A DNA stretch of 64,000 nucleotides, taken from the NCBI RefSeq assembly GCF_004681125.1, contig NZ_SIHO01000003.1:400122-464121 (forward strand), in the 5' to 3' direction. This DNA is from Glacieibacterium arshaanense. GTDB lineage: Bacteria > Pseudomonadota > Alphaproteobacteria > Sphingomonadales > Sphingomonadaceae. The position numbers and the translations under genes were made by a program. Each line of letters opens with the position of its first letter. The first letter of the stretch is position 1. Below the pieces are notes generated by a model, which worked only from the letters and a program-made list of their open reading frames with translations, did no database searches and was not told the origin of the DNA. This document shows, one piece after another, positions 1 to 8,747 of the stretch.

Positions 1-84
1 ACCGCGACGTCGCGGCTGTCGTGCCAGATCAACTTCACGCCGGCGCTCGACGGCCTGAAGGTCACCATCGCCCCCGAAGACTAA
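1..84 (+). CDS. 2Fe-2S ferredoxin, C-terminal fragment (5' end outside window)
   Basis: The first 27 codons read as the end of an adrenodoxin-type [2Fe-2S] ferredoxin, with the pattern SRLSCQI followed by a short strand and the terminal VTIAPED before TAA. The Cys in RLSCQI would be the last of the four cluster ligands. Ferredoxins of this type pass single electrons to cytochromes P450 or to Fe-S assembly. The gene begins before the window, so its length, start and operon cannot be judged. The next gene starts 45 bases later on the same strand. Confidence 0.7.
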   Translation, partial: TATSRLSCQINFTPALDGLKVTIAPED

Positions 85-129
85 GTCCGGGATTGGGCAT
101 TTCGGGCGTTTAGCTGCTAGCATTGCCGG

Positions 130-1281
130 ATGGCGCTCGAACAGCTTCGCAACCAGGGCTTTTTCGCCGACAAGAACCGTGCGTTCTGGATCCTCCAGGG
201 CGGCGGATGGTCGGCGTATCTACTGTTGCGCGCGCTGGGCGGGCTCGCCAACCGCATGGGGCTTACTTTCATCCTGCCGACGATCATCGTGACCGCGACG
301 GGGTTTTCGCTGACGCTGTTGATGGCGGCCGCCTATCGCCGCATCATCCGCATGAAGCCGGTCTATGTGTGGACGCTGTCGCTGCTGATTCTAGGTGGCG
401 CCTCGGCGCTGTTCTCGGTGATCGAGGTCTGGGCGCACGCGACCTTCTATGAGCCCGGCTGGCGACCGCAGGGCATCGAGTTTCTCGGCGCCATCCTGCT
501 CGACTTCTCGGTGCTCGGCGCCTGGACCGGGCTCTATTACGGCATCAACTATTACCTGCTACTGTCGGCGCAGTCCGAGCGCATGCTCAAGGTCGCGGCG
601 CAGGCCAACTCGGCGCAGCTCGAAATGTTGCGCTACCAGCTCAACCCGCATTTCCTGTTCAACACGCTCAATTCGATCTCGACGCTGGTGCTGCTCAAGG
701 ATACGGCGCGCGCCAATGCCATGCTGTCGCGGCTGAGCTCGTTCCTGCGCTACAGCCTCGTCGGCGAACGCGAGGGGCTGGCGACGGTGGCGCAGGAGAT
801 CGAGGCGCTCAAACTCTACCTCGAAATCGAGCGCACGCGCTTCGAAGATCGGCTGCGCACGCGCTTCGATGTCACCCCCGAAGCCTTGGAAGGCCGCATC
901 CCGTCGCTGCTGCTCCAGCCGATCGTCGAGAACGCCATCAAATATGCGGTGACGCCGATGGAGGAGGGCGCCGAGATCCATATCGATGCCCGCGTTATGG
1001 GCGAACGGCTGATCGTCACTGTCACCGACACCGGCCCGGGCCTGGGCGAAGCGCCCTTGCAGGACGAGCTTCCCGCCACCACTTCAGGGACTGGTGTTGG
1101 CCTCGCCAACATTCGCGACCGTTTGCAGCAAGCCTACGGCAGCGACCAACGCTTTGAAATTGCGGAGAATGTGCCGCACGGTCTGATCGTGCTCGTCGAT
1201 ATTCCGTACCAAATCTTGGACACGCGGCCGAATTCGGCTAGTGTGGCCGCTGCAACGACCCCGGGGGGCAAACCCGAGTAA
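130..1281 (+). CDS. LytS/YehU-family sensor histidine kinase
   Basis: Membrane sensor kinase of the His_kinase/HATPase_c architecture, 383 residues. The N-terminal ~155 residues hold about four hydrophobic segments with no recognisable extracellular sensor domain. The phosphoacceptor motif RYQLNPHFLFNTLNSIS follows, with the candidate phospho-His near residue 174. The C-terminal ATPase domain shows an N-box-like PIVENAIKYA and a G-box-like DTGPGLG, with further glycines in GTGVGLANIRDRL. The start used is the ATG at 130; its ribosome site is weak. The response regulator begins 21 bases after the stop, so the two form a two-component operon. The signal sensed is not evident. Confidence 0.9.
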   Translation: MALEQLRNQGFFADKNRAFWILQGGGWSAYLLLRALGGLANRMGLTFILPTIIVTATGFSLTLLMAAAYRRIIRMKPVYVWTLSLLILGGASALFSVIEVWAHATFYEPGWRPQGIEFLGAILLDFSVLGAWTGLYYGINYYLLLSAQSERMLKVAAQANSAQLEMLRYQLNPHFLFNTLNSISTLVLLKDTARANAMLSRLSSFLRYSLVGEREGLATVAQEIEALKLYLEIERTRFEDRLRTRFDVTPEALEGRIPSLLLQPIVENAIKYAVTPMEEGAEIHIDARVMGERLIVTVTDTGPGLGEAPLQDELPATTSGTGVGLANIRDRLQQAYGSDQRFEIAENVPHGLIVLVDIPYQILDTRPNSASVAAATTPGGKPE

Positions 1282-1302
1282 CTGCACCCAAGGACGTCAA
1301 TC

Positions 1303-2103
1303 ATGCCAATCCGGACGATCCTCGTCGATGACGAGCGACTGGCCATTCAAGGGCTCGAACTGCGCCTCGGCGCATTTGAAGACATCGAAATCGTCGAACG
1401 CTGCGCCAATGGCCGTGAAGCGATCCGCGCCATCCGCACGTTGAAGCCCGATCTGGTGTTTCTCGACATCCAGATGCCGGGCTTCGACGGCTTTTCGGTG
1501 GTCAGCGGCCTCGCCGACATCGAGCCGCCGCTTTTCGTTTTCGTGACCGCCTACGGCGAGCACGCGCTCAAGGCATTCGAAGCCCATGCCGTCGACTATC
1601 TGATGAAGCCCGTCGACGAAGACCGGCTCGCCGCGACCATCGAGCGCGTCCGCCAGCGCCTGACCGAAAAGCGCAGCTGCGAGGAAAGCGGCCGGCTCAA
1701 GGAAATCCTCGAAGCCGTCGCTCCCGAAGCGCTGCCCGAAGACATGGCCGCCGCCGCCGACGAACCGGCATCGAGCCGCTTCGAAAAGGTCATCAACATC
1801 AAGGACCGCGGCCAGATCTTCCGCGTCGAAGTCGCCGACATCGAACGCATCGATGCGGCGGGCGACTATATGTGCATTTACACCGCCGACCAGACGCTGA
1901 TCCTGCGCGAAACGATGAAGGACCTCGACAAGCGCCTCGACCCGCGCAAATTCCAGCGCATCCACCGCTCGACAATCGTCAACCTCGACAACGTCAAATC
2001 GGTCAAGCCGCACACCAATGGCGAATGCTTTCTGGTGCTGGGGTCGGGCACGCAGGTCAAGGTTAGCCGCAGCTACCGCGACGTCGTGGCGCGCTTCCTG
2101 TAA
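1303..2103 (+). CDS. LytTR-family response regulator
   Basis: Response regulator of 266 residues. The receiver domain (about 1-120) has the acidic DDERLA start, the phosphoacceptor Asp at residue 55 in FLDIQMPG, and a KPV motif (residues 106-108) around the conserved Lys. The C-terminal ~100 residues form a LytTR DNA-binding domain, with the typical pattern GDYMCIY, a RETMKDL segment and FQRIHRSTIVNLDNV. LytTR regulators bind direct repeats upstream of target promoters; no target site was identified here. It follows its cognate kinase by 21 bases. Its stop faces the convergent permease gene, and a palindromic repeat separates the two. Confidence 0.92.
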   Translation: MPIRTILVDDERLAIQGLELRLGAFEDIEIVERCANGREAIRAIRTLKPDLVFLDIQMPGFDGFSVVSGLADIEPPLFVFVTAYGEHALKAFEAHAVDYLMKPVDEDRLAATIERVRQRLTEKRSCEESGRLKEILEAVAPEALPEDMAAAADEPASSRFEKVINIKDRGQIFRVEVADIERIDAAGDYMCIYTADQTLILRETMKDLDKRLDPRKFQRIHRSTIVNLDNVKSVKPHTNGECFLVLGSGTQVKVSRSYRDVVARFL

Positions 2104-2112
2104 GGTTTAAGG

Positions 2113-2145
2113 GCTTCCGGCGGGCAGGGGCTTGCCCCTGCACCC
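2113..2145. repeat. REP-like palindromic element, single copy
   Basis: A 33-base element reading GCTTCCGGCGGGCAGG and onward to CACCC. It contains a perfect 8-bp hairpin (GCAGGGGC/GCCCCTGC, positions 2124-2131 and 2134-2141) with a TT loop. The same sequence recurs as an inverted pair at 16719-16805. Both loci lie between convergent genes, so it may also act as a bidirectional transcription stop. It has no coding content. Confidence 0.8.
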
Positions 2146-2151
2146 GATAGT

Positions 2152-3555
2152 TTAGCGCCTTGCGCGGGCTGACAGCAGTAGCACGCCCAGCCCGATGACC
2201 TGCCAGCCGAGGATGCGCGCGACCGCATAGCCGCCCATGCTGGCGAGCAGGAACAGGCACGCGGCGATGCCGAGCGGCACGACGAGACCGACCAGCGGCA
2301 CGCGGAACGGCCTTGGCCGATCGGGCTGGGTGCGGCGCAGCCACAGCACCGCGGCGCAGACGGTGGCGAACGCCATCAGTGTGCCGGTTGAAATCAGCTC
2401 GCCGAGCAGGCTGATCGGCAAGGTGCCCGCGACAATCATCGCCAGCACGGCGGTCAACCACAGGCTGGCGCGCGGGACTTTGCGCACCGGATCGATGGCG
2501 CCGATGCGCGCCGGCAGCAGGCCGTCGTTGGCAAAGTACATCAGCAGCCGTGAAAGCGCGAAGACCACCGCCCACAAGCCCGCCCACAGCCCGATCGTCA
2601 CCGCGACGCCGACATAGGTCTTGAGCCAGGCGAGCGACGGTCCGGCGGCGGCAATCGCGGTGGTAATCGGCGCGTCGGTGCCCAATGTGCGGAAATCGGC
2701 TAGCCCGGTCATTGCGGCGGAAACCCCGATATAGAGCAAGGTCGAAATGCCGAGCGTCGCCAGAATCGCGATCGGCAGGTCACGTTGCGGGTTGCGTGTT
2801 TCCTGCGCGGCCGTGCCCAGTGCATCAAAACCGAGATAGGCGAAGAACACGATACCGGCGGCGGCAAACACGCCGCTTAGCCCATACGCGGTGCTGCCGT
2901 CGGGGTGCGTTTCGAGCGACGGCACGAACGGCACCCAGTTGTGAGGATCGGCATGCGCCAGCCCGAAGCCGATAAACAGCAGCACCGCCGACAGCTTGAT
3001 CCACACCATGATGACGTTGAGCTTCCCCGACTCGCGCGTCCCCGCCAGATGCGACAGCGTCACCGCAAGGATGATCAGCACCGCTGGCAGGTTGACGATG
3101 GCGCCGGTCAGGCGCAGCGACTGGCCCTCCATCGTCAGCGGCGAACTCGCCCAGGCGGCGGGCAGATGGATGCCGAAATCGCCGATGACGCCCTGCATGT
3201 ATGCCGACCAGCCGATGGCGATCGCGCAGCCGGCAAACAGATATTCCGCCACCAGTGCCCAGCCGATGAACCAGCCGGTGGCCCGGCCAAAGGCCTCCTT
3301 GGTGAAGGCATAGGCCGAGCCCGCGGTCGGCACCATCGCCGTCATTTCGGCGTAGCACAGGGCGCTGAACACGCAGACCAGCCCGGCGATGATGAAGCTG
3401 ACCATGATCGCCGGGCCGGCATGCGCGGCGGCGGCCTGCCCGGTGATAACGAAGATGCCGGCGCCGATGACCGAGCCGATGCCGATCAACGTCAGCGCCC
3501 CTGCGCCGAAAACGCGTTCGAGTTCGGCCGGCTGTGCCGCAGTCTTGTTTGTCAT
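2152..3555 (-). CDS. APC-superfamily amino acid permease
   Basis: Cytoplasmic-membrane transporter of 467 residues with about 12 hydrophobic segments. The first helix carries the APC signature GIGSVIGAGIFVITG (about residues 25-39), where the substrate backbone binds. The overall pattern, including the C-terminal WLRRTQPDRPRPFRVPLVG segment, fits the cationic amino acid transporter (CAT/YfnA-like) branch. Substrate cannot be assigned from sequence alone. It is transcribed convergently with the response regulator and divergently from the ChrA-like gene, with a 97-base gap at its 5' side. The ATG at 3555 fits the usual N-terminus of the family. Confidence 0.88.
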   Translation of the reverse strand: MTNKTAAQPAELERVFGAGALTLIGIGSVIGAGIFVITGQAAAAHAGPAIMVSFIIAGLVCVFSALCYAEMTAMVPTAGSAYAFTKEAFGRATGWFIGWALVAEYLFAGCAIAIGWSAYMQGVIGDFGIHLPAAWASSPLTMEGQSLRLTGAIVNLPAVLIILAVTLSHLAGTRESGKLNVIMVWIKLSAVLLFIGFGLAHADPHNWVPFVPSLETHPDGSTAYGLSGVFAAAGIVFFAYLGFDALGTAAQETRNPQRDLPIAILATLGISTLLYIGVSAAMTGLADFRTLGTDAPITTAIAAAGPSLAWLKTYVGVAVTIGLWAGLWAVVFALSRLLMYFANDGLLPARIGAIDPVRKVPRASLWLTAVLAMIVAGTLPISLLGELISTGTLMAFATVCAAVLWLRRTQPDRPRPFRVPLVGLVVPLGIAACLFLLASMGGYAVARILGWQVIGLGVLLLSARARR

Positions 3556-3652
3556 GTGGAGCCCCCGCTGCTGACGCGAGACTGACTGCCGGCGCGACCG
3601 AAGTCAAATCGCCATCATGGCTCTGTCATCATTGCTGTGCCATGTCAGGTGC

Positions 3653-4915
3653 ATGACCCGACCGTCACTTTCGGCGCTGACGCGCAGCTTCTGGCGCATC
3701 GGCTGGCTGAGCTTCGGCGGGCCGGCGGGGCAGATCGCGCAGATGCAGCGCGAGCTGGTCGATGGCCGCGGCTGGATTGAACAGGCGGCGTTCCTGCGTG
3801 CGCTCAATTTCTGCATGCTGCTGCCCGGCCCCGAAGCGCAGCAACTCGCGACATGGTGCGGCTGGCGTCTGCACGGGGTGCGTGGCGGGTTGATTGCCGG
3901 CGGGCTGTTCGTGCTGCCCGGTGCAGCGGTGATGGCGCTGCTGACCTGGGCCTATCTCAGTTTCGGCACGCTGCCGTGGGTAGCAGCGCTTTTCTACGGC
4001 GTGCAGGCGGTGGTGCTTGCGGTGGTGGCGCAGGCGCTGCTGCGGATTGCGCAGCGCGCGCTGCACGGTGTGCAGGGCTGGGCGCTCGCGGTCACGGCGT
4101 TTGTTGCGCTGTTCTTCTTCGATGCGCCATTTCCGCTGGTGGTGCTCGCCGCGGCACTGATCGGCGGCTGGCGCGGCCGTGGCAATCTGCATGATCCGAC
4201 GCCGCTGCCGCCGGCGTCGTGGCGTGCGTCGCTCGCCACGGCGCTCGGCTGGGGCGCGGTATGGGCGGCGCCGATTTTGATGTCGGCGCTGGTGTTCGGG
4301 CCGGCGCATCCGCTGACTCAGATCGGCAGCTTCTTCGCGCGAATGGCAGCGGTGACGTTCGGCGGCGCCTATGCGGCACTGAGCTATGTCGCGCAGCATG
4401 CTGTGGAAGGGCAAGGCTGGCTGACGCCGGCACAGATGCTCGATGGCCTCGGCCTTGCTGAAACCACGCCAGGGCCGCTGGTGCTGGTGTTCCAGTTTGT
4501 CGGCGGCATTGCCGGCGCGGGGTTCGGTATCGCAGGCGGGCTATGGCTCGGCATGGGCATGGTGTTGTGGGTGACGTTCGCGCCGTCGTTCCTGTGGATT
4601 TTCACGCTGGCGCCGCACCTCGACCGGCTGACCGCGCGACCGGCGTTGGCGGCGGCGTTGGCAGCGATTACCGCGGCGGTGGTCGGCGTCATGGCCAATC
4701 TGGCGGTATGGTTCGCGCTGCATGTGCTGTTTGCCGAGGTCGATGCGCTGCGGGTCGGGCCGTTGCGGCTGTGGGTGCCGTCGGGTGGGTTCGACTGGGT
4801 TGCCGGTGCTCTGGCGTTGGCGGCGTTGCTGCTGTTGACACGCACCCGGCTCGGCATGGGCGCGGTGCTCGGCTTGGGCGCATTGGCGGGGGTGCTGATC
4901 AACTACGCTGGCTGA
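3653..4915 (+). CDS. chrA: ChrA-family chromate transporter
   Basis: Membrane protein of 420 residues with two homologous CHR domains, about 1-190 and 210-420. Each opens with the family pattern: SFWRIGWLSFGGPAGQIAQMQ near the N-terminus and SFFARMAAVTFGGAYAALSYV near residue 220. The family's conserved PGP motif is visible in LLPGPEA and again in TTPGPLV. Family members export chromate from the cytoplasm; some two-domain members have other anion substrates. The ATG at 3653 was chosen over an in-frame ATG at 3617 because an AGGT-like ribosome site precedes it and homologues begin at this MTRPS-type N-terminus. No chrB-like regulator lies beside it. Confidence 0.88.
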   Translation: MTRPSLSALTRSFWRIGWLSFGGPAGQIAQMQRELVDGRGWIEQAAFLRALNFCMLLPGPEAQQLATWCGWRLHGVRGGLIAGGLFVLPGAAVMALLTWAYLSFGTLPWVAALFYGVQAVVLAVVAQALLRIAQRALHGVQGWALAVTAFVALFFFDAPFPLVVLAAALIGGWRGRGNLHDPTPLPPASWRASLATALGWGAVWAAPILMSALVFGPAHPLTQIGSFFARMAAVTFGGAYAALSYVAQHAVEGQGWLTPAQMLDGLGLAETTPGPLVLVFQFVGGIAGAGFGIAGGLWLGMGMVLWVTFAPSFLWIFTLAPHLDRLTARPALAAALAAITAAVVGVMANLAVWFALHVLFAEVDALRVGPLRLWVPSGGFDWVAGALALAALLLLTRTRLGMGAVLGLGALAGVLINYAG

Positions 4916-5009
4916 CGGAACCGAATCCGGCATGGTGCGTTGAGCGCGAGCCGGCTGGCACAGGCGTGTCGCCATGGCACGCAACTGGCCGGCAGCTTCG
5001 GAGTATCCC

Positions 5010-5639
5010 ATGCGTAAGATTTTCATTTCGGCGCTGCTGCTGACGACGATGGCCAGCCCGGTGCTCGCGCAGATCACCTATCAGGTCGGTCCTAACGGCA
5101 TCCAGCAGGTCGATCCGCGTCAGAACGACCAGCGCGACCAGCAGCGTGACCAGCAGCGTGACGCCCAGCGCGATCCGCAGCGCGATGCCCAGCGTGACGC
5201 GCAGCGCGACCCGCAGCGTGATGCCCAGCGCGACGCGCAAGCCGATAGCGAGCGCCGCGCGCAATATCAGGCGCAGCGCGACCGCAACAATGACGACCGC
5301 AACTATAATGACGGCAACTACAATCAGGGCCGCAACGACCAGCGCGTCTATGGCTACAGCAACGACAACAAGCAGCGCGACTGGCGCTATGACGGTAACC
5401 GCTACCAGGTCGGCGGCTATTCGAAGCCGTTCGGTTATACCGAGCGCGTCTGGGTTTCAGGCGTCTATCTGCCGCGCGCCTACCGCGACTCATCGCGCTA
5501 CTGGATCGCCAATCCGACCCAGTATCGCCTGAGCCCGGCGTGGACCGGCACGCGCTGGATTCGCGTCGGTAATGATGCGTTGCTCGTTACTACTGCCAAC
5601 GGCGTCATCGCCAGTAGCGTGCGCGGGCTGTTCTACTAG
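5010..5639 (+). CDS. RcnB-like secreted protein with QRD tetrapeptide repeats
   Basis: Predicted periplasmic protein of 209 residues. It has a clear signal peptide (MRKIFISALLLTTMASPVLAQ) and a low-complexity Gln/Arg/Asp stretch of nine QRD-X units (residues ~41-77). An Asn/Tyr-rich linker follows, then a C-terminal RcnB-type domain (roughly residue 150 on: GYTERVWVSGVYLPRAY through SVRGLFY). RcnB in enterics affects nickel/cobalt homeostasis; the many homologues in sphingomonads are uncharacterised, so metal binding is only inferred. The ATG at 5010 was chosen because it begins the signal peptide. Its TAG stop overlaps that of ubiG on the other strand within a CTAG. Confidence 0.8.
   Translation: MRKIFISALLLTTMASPVLAQITYQVGPNGIQQVDPRQNDQRDQQRDQQRDAQRDPQRDAQRDAQRDPQRDAQRDAQADSERRAQYQAQRDRNNDDRNYNDGNYNQGRNDQRVYGYSNDNKQRDWRYDGNRYQVGGYSKPFGYTERVWVSGVYLPRAYRDSSRYWIANPTQYRLSPAWTGTRWIRVGNDALLVTTANGVIASSVRGLFY
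5130..5240 (+). repeat. 12-base tandem repeat coding for QRD-X
   Basis: Nine consecutive imperfect 12-base units (CAGCGYGAY plus a variable codon), in frame within the RcnB-like gene. The variable codon encodes Gln, Ala or Pro. The regular codons make this stretch prone to slippage and hence to length variation between strains. Confidence 0.8.
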
Positions 5640-6391
5640 GCGGAGCGCACCGCCGTTCCGAAATAGTCGACCGATACCTCGCGGCCGAGGACGAAACCCG
5701 TCCCCGGCCGCCATGTCATGCCCTGCACGTCGGTGACCGACAGCCCGGCTTCGGCCAGCGCATCGGTCACCTCGTCGGGCGTCATGAACTTTTGCCAGTC
5801 ATGGGCGCCGCGCGGAATGCTGCGCAGCAACCATTCCGCACCGACGATCAGAGTCGCGTGCGACAGCGGCGTGCGGTTGGGCGTCGAAAATACCAGCAAC
5901 CCGCCGGGTGCAAGCAGCGTCGCAATCGCCGCAAAGAACGCAGCGCGGTCATCAACATGCTCGATGACTTCGAGGCAGGTGATCAGGTCGAACTGCGCGC
6001 CGGTGCCCGCGAGAGCCTCGACCGAGGTGGCGCGGTAGTCGACGGCGAGCTGCATCGCCGCTGCATGGCTGCGCGCCACGGCGATGTTTTCGGGTGCAGC
6101 ATCGATGCCGGCGACGGTCGCGCCCATACGCGCCAGCGGCTCGGTGACCAGTCCGGCGCCGCAGCCGATGTCGAGCGCGAGCAGGCCGGCCAGCGGCGTG
6201 CGGTCGCGCGTGCTGCGCCCGAACTGACGGCACGCCGCGTCACGGATGTAGCCCAGCCGCAGCGGATTGACGCGGTGCAGCATTGCCGAACTGCCCGCGG
6301 GATTCCACCAGTCATCGGCGAGCTTGCCGAAGAACGCGGCTTCGGCAGGGTCGATGCTGGTGGCGCCGTCAGCAGATGAATTCGACTGCAT
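5636..6391 (-). CDS. ubiG: Ubiquinone biosynthesis O-methyltransferase UbiG
   Basis: SAM-dependent methyltransferase of 251 residues that catalyses both O-methylation steps of ubiquinone synthesis in the cytoplasm. The family opening DPAEAAFFGKLADDWWNP and the SAM-binding motif LALDIGCGAG (about residues 71-80) are clear. They are followed by GIDAAPENI and ITCLEVIEHVDD. The ATG at 6391 was chosen over an upstream in-frame ATG because homologues start a few residues before this conserved block. It is divergent from lysC with a 109-base shared promoter region. Its stop overlaps the convergent RcnB-like gene by four bases. Confidence 0.93.
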   Translation of the reverse strand: MQSNSSADGATSIDPAEAAFFGKLADDWWNPAGSSAMLHRVNPLRLGYIRDAACRQFGRSTRDRTPLAGLLALDIGCGAGLVTEPLARMGATVAGIDAAPENIAVARSHAAAMQLAVDYRATSVEALAGTGAQFDLITCLEVIEHVDDRAAFFAAIATLLAPGGLLVFSTPNRTPLSHATLIVGAEWLLRSIPRGAHDWQKFMTPDEVTDALAEAGLSVTDVQGMTWRPGTGFVLGREVSVDYFGTAVRSA

Positions 6392-6500
6392 TGGGGTGTT
6401 CCTGCCTTCGGGCGTTGCTTGCCATGTTGCGGCCATCTTTCTATCAGGAGCCGCAACTGTTCAAGCACCCCAATCGCCGCAGAGGAATCGACAGACCACC

Positions 6501-7724
6501 ATGGCGCGTATCGTGATGAAATTTGGCGGCACGTCGATGGCCGGGATCGAACGAATCCGCGGCGTGGCGGCGCGCGTCAAACGCGAAGTCGAAGCCGGCA
6601 ACGAAGTCGCTGTCATTGTCTCGGCGATGGCGGGTGAAACCGACCGGCTGGTGGGGTTCTGCCGCGAGGCTTCGGCGCTCGCCGACCCGCGCGAGTATGA
6701 CGTCGTCGTCGCCAGTGGCGAGCAGGTGACGTCGGGGTTGCTGGCGATTGCGCTGCAGTCGGCGGGATTGAAGGCGCGGTCATGGCTTGGCTGGCAGCTG
6801 CCGATTTCGACCTCGGACGCGCACAGCTCGGCGCGCATCCAGGATATTGATACGACGGCCGTGCTCAAGGCGATGGCCGGCGGTGAAGTCGCGGTTGTGC
6901 CGGGGTTCCAGGGGCTGACGGCGGACAACCGGATCACCACGCTCGGGCGTGGCGGCTCGGATACCTCGGCAGTGGCATTGGCGGCGGCATTGAAGGCCGA
7001 CCGCTGCGACATCTACACCGATGTCGACGGCGTCTACACGACCGACCCACGCATCGTGCCGCGCGCCCGCAAGCTCGACCGCATCACCTATGAGGAAATG
7101 CTCGAACTCGCCAGCGTCGGTGCCAAGGTATTGCAGACGCGCTCGGTCGAGCTCGCGATGAAGGAAAAGGTTCGCGTCCAGGTGCTGTCGAGTTTCTCGG
7201 ACGCACCCGGTACCATGGTCGTAGATGAGGATGAAATCGTGGAACAGGAACTGATCGCGGGCGTCGCCTACAACCGCAACGAAGCTAAGGTCACCGTCGT
7301 CGGCGTGCCCGACAAGCCCGGTGCCGTCGCGGCGATTTTCGGCCCGCTGGCGGACGCCAGCATCAACGTCGACATGATCGTGCAGAATATCGCGCACGCG
7401 TCGAAGACCACCGACGTGACTTTCACCGTGCCGCGCACCGAACTGGTGCGCTCACTCGATGTGCTCGCGGCAATCAAGCCCGAAATCGGCTATGCCGAGG
7501 TGCTGTCGGACGATGCGGTGGCGAAGATTTCGGTCGTCGGCGTCGGCATGAAAAGCCATGCCGGAGTCGCCGTCACCATGTTCAAGGCGCTCGCCGATCG
7601 CGGCATCAACATCCAGGCGATCACCACGTCCGAAATCAAGGTCAGCGTGCTGATCGCCGAGGAATATACCGAACTCGCGGTGCGCGTGCTGCACACCGCC
7701 TACGGTCTGGACGCGGCAGCTTGA
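6501..7724 (+). CDS. lysC: Aspartate kinase
   Basis: Aspartokinase of 407 residues, first step of the Lys/Thr/Met/diaminopimelate pathway. The N-terminus has the catalytic KFGGTSM motif, and the kinase domain shows TTLGRGGSDTSAVALAAAL. Two ACT-type regulatory repeats lie after about residue 265 (VTVVGVPDKPGAVAAIFGPL and ISVVGVGMKSHAGVAVTMFKAL), which in this family bind Lys and/or Thr for feedback inhibition. The ATG at 6501 fits the family N-terminus exactly; the in-frame extension upstream has no family similarity. The following gene overlaps its stop, so lysC, the nitronate-monooxygenase-like gene and ptsP are probably one transcript. Confidence 0.96.
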   Translation: MARIVMKFGGTSMAGIERIRGVAARVKREVEAGNEVAVIVSAMAGETDRLVGFCREASALADPREYDVVVASGEQVTSGLLAIALQSAGLKARSWLGWQLPISTSDAHSSARIQDIDTTAVLKAMAGGEVAVVPGFQGLTADNRITTLGRGGSDTSAVALAAALKADRCDIYTDVDGVYTTDPRIVPRARKLDRITYEEMLELASVGAKVLQTRSVELAMKEKVRVQVLSSFSDAPGTMVVDEDEIVEQELIAGVAYNRNEAKVTVVGVPDKPGAVAAIFGPLADASINVDMIVQNIAHASKTTDVTFTVPRTELVRSLDVLAAIKPEIGYAEVLSDDAVAKISVVGVGMKSHAGVAVTMFKALADRGINIQAITTSEIKVSVLIAEEYTELAVRVLHTAYGLDAAA

Positions 7725-8734
7725 ACCCGACCCCGCACCTCGATGCGTTGATGGCGCGCGGCACCGCGTTCCTCGGCAGCCGCTATGCGATAATGGCGGG
7801 CGCGATGAGCTGGGTCAGCGAGCGGCATCTGGTAAGCGCGATCTCGAACGCGGGCGGCTTCGGTGTCATCGCCTGCGGCGCGATGCCGGTCGAGCTGCTC
7901 GACAAGGAGATTGCGGCGACCAAGGCGCTGACCACCAAGCCGTTCGGGGTCAATTTGATCACCATGCATCCGCAGCTGATCGAGCTGATCGGCGTCTGCG
8001 CAGCGCACAAGGTCAGCCACATCGTGCTGGCGGGCGGCCTGCCGTCGGCACCTGCAATGGAGGCGATCAAAGCCTCTGGTGCCAAGCTGATGTGCTTTGC
8101 GCCGACTGCCGCGCTGGCGAAGAAGCTGGTGCGCACCGGCGCTGATGCACTGGTCATCGAAGGTTCCGAAGCCGGCGGCCATATCGGCCCGGTCAGCACC
8201 TCGGTGCTGGCGCAGGAAATCCTGCCGGTCATCACCGATGTGCCGGTGTTCGTCGCGGGCGGCATCGGCCGCGGCAATGCTATTGCGGCCTATCTCGAAA
8301 TGGGCGCGAGCGGCGTGCAATTGGGGACGCGCTTTGCCGCGTGCAGCGAAAGCATCGCGCATCCGGCGTTCAAAAAGGCCTTCATCCGTGCTTCGGCGCG
8401 CGAAGCCGTGGCATCGGTGCAGCTCGACCCGCGATTGCCCGTCATTCCGGTGCGCGCATTGAAAAACGCCGGCACCGAAGCCTTCACCGAAAAGCAGCGC
8501 GACGTCGCCGCGCGCATCGACGCGGGCGAAATGGATCTGGCCGCCGGCCAGCTTGAAATCGAGCACTATTGGGCGGGCGCCCTGCGCCGCGCGGTCATCG
8601 ACGGTGATGTCGAAGGCGGCTCGCTGATGGCGGGCCAGTCGGTCGGCATGGTCACCGCCGAAGTCCCCGTCGCCGATGTCATCGCAGAGCTGGTCACCGA
8701 CGCCGAAGCGGCGCTGGCAAGGCGCGCCGCATGA
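7721..8734 (+). CDS. Nitronate monooxygenase-like flavoprotein (NMO/2-nitropropane dioxygenase family)
   Basis: FMN-dependent TIM-barrel protein of about 337 residues. Family marks are the start RYAIMAGAMSWVSERHLVSAISNAGGFGVI, the active-site segment EGSEAGGHIGP with the catalytic His, and the FMN phosphate loop GGIGRGNAIAAYLEMGASGVQLGTRF. Members oxidise alkyl nitronates, while FabK-like relatives reduce enoyl-ACP; this sequence does not decide between them. The chosen TTG overlaps the lysC stop as TTGA, typical of translational coupling. An ATG at 7751 is the alternative start. It sits between lysC and ptsP, which often lie side by side in alphaproteobacteria. Confidence 0.85.
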   Translation: MNPTPHLDALMARGTAFLGSRYAIMAGAMSWVSERHLVSAISNAGGFGVIACGAMPVELLDKEIAATKALTTKPFGVNLITMHPQLIELIGVCAAHKVSHIVLAGGLPSAPAMEAIKASGAKLMCFAPTAALAKKLVRTGADALVIEGSEAGGHIGPVSTSVLAQEILPVITDVPVFVAGGIGRGNAIAAYLEMGASGVQLGTRFAACSESIAHPAFKKAFIRASAREAVASVQLDPRLPVIPVRALKNAGTEAFTEKQRDVAARIDAGEMDLAAGQLEIEHYWAGALRRAVIDGDVEGGSLMAGQSVGMVTAEVPVADVIAELVTDAEAALARRAA

Positions 8735-8747
8735 ACGGTGCCACGTC

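Noticed and set aside
5130-5240. Short regular repeats that might suggest a CRISPR array
   Set aside because: The units are contiguous 12-mers in frame within a protein, with no spacers.
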